From Tsuneonella dongtanensis (GTDB lineage: Bacteria > Pseudomonadota > Alphaproteobacteria > Sphingomonadales > Sphingomonadaceae), in the NCBI RefSeq assembly GCF_001698205.1, contig NZ_CP016591.1, positions 2,604,001 to 2,668,000 on the forward strand: a stretch of 64,000 bases of DNA, read 5' to 3'. The notes beneath the pieces are model-generated. The model did not search any database and had not been told where the DNA came from. It saw nothing but the letters and a program-made list of their open reading frames with translations. Both the position numbers and the translations under genes were made by a program. Below, piece by piece: positions 60,671 to 64,000 of the stretch (the first letter of the stretch is position 1; each line of letters opens with the position of its first letter).

Positions 60671-61248
60671 GGATTGCTGCGCTAGCCCTGGGATTGCTTC
60701 TCGCTGGATGTGCAGCGACCCCGCCGCCGCAATTTGCCGCGACATCGTCACCTGGGGTGGAGGCGCCGAAGGATCGCCTCCCCACCGACGTACGCCGTAC
60801 GACGCTGATCGTGCGCAACATGGAAGACAGCCTGAAGCTCTACCGCGACGTCGTTGGCATGAAGGTCAACTACGACACCGTGGTCGAGATGTCGGGCGTC
60901 GCGCTGCCCGCGGGTGTTCCCGGCGCGAAAGCGCGGCTGGTGCTGCTCAATGCGAACGACCCGTTTATCGGCTGGATCGGCCTCATGGAGTGGCTCGACC
61001 CGAAGCTCGCCGATCCCGGTCCCTATCCGAAGCGCATGGGGCCGGGCGGCGTGGTGATCGTTATGAATACCGACGACGTCGAAGGGCGCTGCGCCGCCGC
61101 GAAGTCGGTACCCGGCGTGACCTTCACCGCGGAGCCGCGGCTCCAGGAATACGAGGGCCGCAACGGCGGTCCGCCGATCCGCGTGATGGGCTGCAACTTC
61201 TTCGACCCCGACGGCATCCTGATCGAGATGAACCAGCTGCTGAAGTGA
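60667..61248 (+). CDS. VOC-domain lipoprotein
   Basis: This 193-residue protein has a lipoprotein signal with lipobox LLLAGC (Cys at residue 15), followed by a VOC module (RRTTLIVRNMEDSLKLYRDVVGM ... GCNFFDPDGILIEMNQLLK). It should be anchored by lipid in the inner or outer membrane facing the periplasm. Its VOC domain resembles the secreted forms at 11725 and 20999. It ends the operon from 54559; ATG overlaps the CoA-transferase stop. Confidence 0.83.
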   Translation: MRIAALALGLLLAGCAATPPPQFAATSSPGVEAPKDRLPTDVRRTTLIVRNMEDSLKLYRDVVGMKVNYDTVVEMSGVALPAGVPGAKARLVLLNANDPFIGWIGLMEWLDPKLADPGPYPKRMGPGGVVIVMNTDDVEGRCAAAKSVPGVTFTAEPRLQEYEGRNGGPPIRVMGCNFFDPDGILIEMNQLLK

Positions 61249-61252
61249 GGCC

Positions 61253-61945
61253 TCAGAACGGCTTCACCGCCCCCAGGAAGCATACCGTCGCGATGGTGAT
61301 CCAGTAGATGTAGGCCGCTATCCGCGCCTGGCCGATCTCGCGCGCCAGTGCCGCTTCCTGCTCGGCATCGGGACCCGCGGCGAGAATGCGGAAGCGCGCC
61401 GTCCAGCGCCGCATGACGAGCCGCAGGAACAACCCGATGCAGAGCGCGAAGGCGTACATCAGCATCTTGGTCGGGTACCAGAAATTGCCTTCAGAAACCT
61501 CCACCGGCCCGCTGCCGCCATATGCCATGACGGACACGACGATGATTGCCGCGATCAGGGGATAGCGCAGCAGCTCCTCGGTGCGGGTCACCTTGATCCC
61601 GATGTCGGTCTCGCGCTTGATGAAGGCGGTCCAGGTCATCGCCAGCCAGACCGCGAAGAACAGCCACATCAGCCAGATGCCGCCGCCATCGAGCGAGGGC
61701 ACGAAGCCGTAGAGCTTGCCCATGTGGAGCCCCAGTGGGAGCAGCAGCACGATGCCGGTCCGCGCCAGGATGTCGATGCGGTAGGCGGTTTCCATGTGTC
61801 GGCGGCGCTCTTCCAACGGGAGCGCCGGATTGGTCACGTGGTAGCTCGTCTGGAACACCCCCCACTCGCCGCCGAGCCAGTAGACCATCGCGAGGATGTG
61901 CAGCCAGCGAAGGATGCTGAGCTCGTTCGTCGTCAGGAATTCCAT
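61253..61945 (-). CDS. Multi-pass membrane protein, paralogue of 39260-39952
   Basis: This 230-residue membrane protein has five or so hydrophobic segments and starts at ATG 61945 behind GGGAGGGG. Like its paralogue it opens with a histidine-bearing helix of the form H-x8-LG-x3-GVF (RWLHILAMVYWLGGEWGVF). It also keeps a conserved internal W-x4-W region. Each copy is associated with the operator regulon. Function is unknown; electron or metal handling is a guess from the histidines. Confidence 0.78.
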   Translation of the reverse strand: MEFLTTNELSILRWLHILAMVYWLGGEWGVFQTSYHVTNPALPLEERRRHMETAYRIDILARTGIVLLLPLGLHMGKLYGFVPSLDGGGIWLMWLFFAVWLAMTWTAFIKRETDIGIKVTRTEELLRYPLIAAIIVVSVMAYGGSGPVEVSEGNFWYPTKMLMYAFALCIGLFLRLVMRRWTARFRILAAGPDAEQEAALAREIGQARIAAYIYWITIATVCFLGAVKPF

Positions 61946-61966
61946 TTGCCCCTCCCCTTCGGCCCA

Positions 61967-62338
61967 CTATTCGCGCGCCAGTCGCTCGACCCATTCCATG
62001 ATCGGCGGGTCGTCAGCCTCCATCGCTTCGAGTTCCTGCTGCAGCGCGCGCATGACCCGCGCGATGTAGGCCCGCGTGGCCAGCGCGCGTTCCTCGCCCG
62101 CGGCGCGGTCGGGCGCATAGGTCTCGATATCCTCGCGCCGGATGGTTCCGCTCTTCTCGAGGAGTCGCTCGACCGTATCGAGCCGCTCGCGCAGCACCGA
62201 AACTTCGCCGACGAGCGCCATCACGATCGACAGCAGGCGGTCGGTCGCGGGGTCGTCGAAGTACTCGGGCCGCTTGCCTTTTGCCCGCTTCCCCGAGCGG
62301 GAGATCCAGTCGATCTGTTCGTCCGCGGGATCGCTCAC
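61967..62338 (-). CDS. Small coiled-coil protein of unknown function
   Basis: This 123-residue protein starts at GTG 62338 and overlaps the methyltransferase stop. The N-terminus is basic (SRSGKRAKGKRPEYF). Residues of about 30-60 form a heptad-rich helix (VMALVGEVSVLRERLDTVERLLE) and the C-terminus is a second acidic helix. No catalytic motif or helix-turn-helix is visible. It may form a complex with the methyltransferase or act as a small adaptor. Confidence 0.7.
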   Translation of the reverse strand: MSDPADEQIDWISRSGKRAKGKRPEYFDDPATDRLLSIVMALVGEVSVLRERLDTVERLLEKSGTIRREDIETYAPDRAAGEERALATRAYIARVMRALQQELEAMEADDPPIMEWVERLARE

Positions 62339-63549
62339 GCCGCGGCAGCCTGTGCAGCGGGCTTCCACGCACCGTACGCGTTCCACACCGCGGCGCGGCC
62401 GAAGTCCTCGCCCTCGCCCGACGGCGCGTCGGGGAAGATGTCCCGGTCGACAACCGCGCGCACCCCGATCACAAACTGGCTGTCCTTCGGGAAGCCGGCA
62501 TCGGCCATGACCTGCTTCAGGTCATGTCCGTGCATCGCCGACCAGAAGGGCTCGTTGTTATTGAACGCGTCCCAGTCGCGCATGAATTGCTCGAACAGCG
62601 GCATCTCGTCCGAGTATTGCGGTTGCTCGACGTGCAGGATCAGCCCGCCGGGCGCGAGGACGCGGTGACATTCGGCGAGCAGCCGCGGCATCGCTTTCGA
62701 CGACAGTTCGTGCAGGAACATTGTCGTCTGCACCCAGTCGAAATAGCCATCCGGCCAGCGCGACAGGTCCTCGCCGCTCGCCTGCACGAAGCGGATGTTC
62801 TTCACGCCGAGCCCAGCCGCCCGTGCCGCGCCATAACGCAGCGAGGCGGCAGCCGTGTCGATCGCGATTACCTCTGCGTCGGGAAAGGCCTGCGCGATGG
62901 GAATGGCGTTGTGGCCCACCGTCGCCCCAACATCCAGGATCCGCAGCGGTTGCCAATCAGGACGCTCCCTGCGCGCCCAAGCGGCGACTGCCTGACCCCC
63001 GCCGTCGTTGAGCCCGCCGAGCTGACCTCCAGTGGTCGCGAAGATCCCGACGTCGTAGTTCGCGCCGACGGACACGTCGCCGGGCCGCTCCTCCGAGTGA
63101 TAACCGCCCGGCTGGCAGTGGATGTCGACCGCGGTCTGATAGAATGGCTGTTCGACCTTGGGATCGAGTTCGAGCTGTCCCGAGTGCTCGTTGAACTGCC
63201 GCGCCATCGCATCGAGCGCGTCGAGCTGGCGCAGCACCACCTGGCGCCCGTTGTGCTGGCGCATCTCCATCGAATTGCGCTTTAAGCCGGACCAGAACCG
63301 GTGCCACGGATCACGGTTCATCGCGTCGCGGACTTCGTAGCGATGCTCGGGATCGCGGCCGTGCTCGGCGCGAAAGGCCGGAAGCACGCGTTTCTCGTAA
63401 GCAAGCCGGTTGCCCGCGCCGATCGCTCCCGACAGGTACTGGTTGAGCCCGGCGAGGAAGTTGAACCGCGCCGCCTCGTCGTGCGAGACGTCCGGCAGCA
63501 TGGGGTGGCGCGTGAGCGCGGTGAACGGCGGAGGAGGAGCGGCGGTCAT
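62335..63549 (-). CDS. Class I SAM-dependent methyltransferase
   Basis: This 404-residue protein has an N-terminal helical domain of about 190 residues and a C-terminal methyltransferase domain. Motif I is ILDVGATVGHNAIP, motif II EVIAIDTAAASLRYG, and WVQTTMFLHELSSKAMPRLLAECHRVLAPGGLILHVEQ covers motifs IV-VI. Three prolines follow the N-terminal MTAAP. It presumably methylates a pathway compound or demethylation partner; the acceptor is unknown. An operator lies 20 bases upstream of the start. Confidence 0.87.
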   Translation of the reverse strand: MTAAPPPPFTALTRHPMLPDVSHDEAARFNFLAGLNQYLSGAIGAGNRLAYEKRVLPAFRAEHGRDPEHRYEVRDAMNRDPWHRFWSGLKRNSMEMRQHNGRQVVLRQLDALDAMARQFNEHSGQLELDPKVEQPFYQTAVDIHCQPGGYHSEERPGDVSVGANYDVGIFATTGGQLGGLNDGGGQAVAAWARRERPDWQPLRILDVGATVGHNAIPIAQAFPDAEVIAIDTAAASLRYGAARAAGLGVKNIRFVQASGEDLSRWPDGYFDWVQTTMFLHELSSKAMPRLLAECHRVLAPGGLILHVEQPQYSDEMPLFEQFMRDWDAFNNNEPFWSAMHGHDLKQVMADAGFPKDSQFVIGVRAVVDRDIFPDAPSGEGEDFGRAAVWNAYGAWKPAAQAAAA

Positions 63550-63568
63550 CGTGATTCCGATCGCATAA

Positions 63569-63580
63569 TTTGTCCGGACA
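63569..63580. promoter_or_regulatory. Operator palindrome TTGTCCGGACAA upstream of the methyltransferase operon
   Basis: This perfect 12-base palindrome (one base uncertainty in position) lies about 20 bases before the methyltransferase start. A TTGACA on the minus strand lies at about 63604-63609, but the spacing to this operator differs from that in the three conserved promoters. It is the eighth and last copy in the window. Confidence 0.75.
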
Positions 63581-63651
63581 ACTTTCCCGCTCGGTACGTG
63601 CTTGTCAAGCGGTCACGCGATGATGCGACAGTCGCGGCAGCGCGGCAAGCG

Positions 63652-64000
63652 TCAGTCGGCGCGCGAACAACTGCCCTGTACCCAGCGCAAGTTGATGCCG
63701 ATCAATTTCGCGCTCGGGTCCGCCCAGGAATAGGACACGGCTTTCTCTGGCGCATCCGGTTTGATCACGTAGAGGACGAGCGATGGCTTGTTGGTCGACG
63801 GCGCCGGCCAGACGACCTGGCGCAAGCGGAAGATTACTTCGGGCGCCCCGCTGTCGCCGCCTCCCGCGGTTACCCGGCCACCCTGGTCGTGGACCGACAT
63901 CTTGCTCGCGAAGACGAGATCGTCGCTGCCGTCGGGCTTCTTGGCGAACTTCGGGATCGCCATCCAGCATGTGAATTCCTGGCCGCGCCGCAGTTCGGTC
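63652..64000 (-). CDS. Unknown protein, 5' end outside window
   Basis: This minus-strand frame stays open to the right window edge and includes ...RRGQEFTCWMAIPKFAKKPDGSDD before the internal ATG at 63963, so the gene may begin beyond 64000. About 115 residues are visible, ending GINLRWVQGSCSRAD. It looks beta-rich with a possible disulfide pair. No family is recognised. The 71 bases to the methyltransferase operator hold the methyltransferase promoter. Confidence 0.5.
   Translation of the reverse strand, partial: TELRRGQEFTCWMAIPKFAKKPDGSDDLVFASKMSVHDQGGRVTAGGGDSGAPEVIFRLRQVVWPAPSTNKPSLVLYVIKPDAPEKAVSYSWADPSAKLIGINLRWVQGSCSRAD

Noticed and set aside
1-64000. tRNA, rRNA, CRISPR, insertion sequence or phage signals
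   Set aside because: None was seen on either strand; the repetitive-looking part (2000-5000) is glycine-codon repetition in tpsA.

Overview
The window is GC-rich DNA that looks like an alphaproteobacterium of the sphingomonad group. I infer this from the three SusC-independent, sphingomonad-style TonB-dependent receptors, the many CaiB, MaoC, VOC and MDR catabolic genes, the weak Shine-Dalgarno sequences, the frequent GTG/TTG starts and the near-universal 4-base gene overlaps. No rRNA, tRNA, CRISPR array, insertion sequence or phage gene is visible. Almost every base is coding. The only gene-free stretch above 300 bases is 8087-8436.

Layout. (1) 1-8086, minus: a two-partner secretion pair, the transporter tpsB followed by a very large glycine-rich tpsA exoprotein that runs off the left edge. 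(2) 8437-12270, plus: FAD monooxygenase, Asp/Glu-racemase/maleate-isomerase-like protein, aldehyde dehydrogenase, exported VOC protein. (3) 12267-15083, minus: MFS transporter, VOC protein, CurA-like reductase, divergent from a LysR regulator (15167-16087). (4) 16184-22413, plus: TonB-dependent receptor, cytochrome b561, two exported DUF1838-like paralogues, exported VOC protein, Tat-type alpha/beta-fold protein. (5) 22410-29821, minus: VOC, enoyl-CoA hydratase, PuuE-like deacetylase, SDR, HapK-like protein, amidase, PaaK-like ligase, MmgE/PrpD, divergent from a GntR/UTRA regulator (29890-30645). (6) 30648-35474, minus: two CaiB CoA-transferases, acyl-CoA dehydrogenase, MaoC hydratase and HpcH/CitE lyase, which reads like a C5 itaconyl/mesaconyl-CoA-type lower pathway. 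(7) 35596-48657: third DUF1838-like gene, second and third receptors, a membrane protein, and a plus-strand operon with a VOC, an MFS transporter, an FAD-linked oxidase and a nitrilase-like hydrolase. (8) 48654-54472, minus: MDR reductase, small proteins, aldehyde dehydrogenase, two further deacetylase-fold proteins, isochorismatase-like cysteine hydrolase. (9) 54559-61248, plus: alpha/beta-fold protein, lipocalin-like protein, LeuC/LeuD-like dehydratase, HMG-CoA-lyase-like aldolase, CaiB, VOC lipoprotein. (10) 61253-64000, minus: membrane protein, coiled-coil protein, methyltransferase and a partial unknown gene.

The unifying signal is a palindrome, TTGTCCGGACAA (best form ATTTGTCCGGACAAAT). 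It occurs eight times, always in a gap between genes or across a start region, and stands in front of the operons beginning at 8437, 35474/35596, 39166, 39952/40102, 54472/54559 and 63549. In three cases it overlaps the same promoter geometry (TTGnnn, 17 bases, ACAAAT). I infer that one regulator, plausibly the GntR protein encoded in the middle, controls a catabolic regulon of about 55 kb. The encoded route appears to take up a substrate through three TonB receptors, process it partly in the periplasm (DUF1838-like, VOC and Tat-type proteins, cytochrome b561), open or trim amide bonds in the cytoplasm (deacetylase-fold, amidase, nitrilase-like and isochorismatase-like proteins), and finish through CoA thioesters to central metabolism. 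The substrate cannot be read from the sequence.
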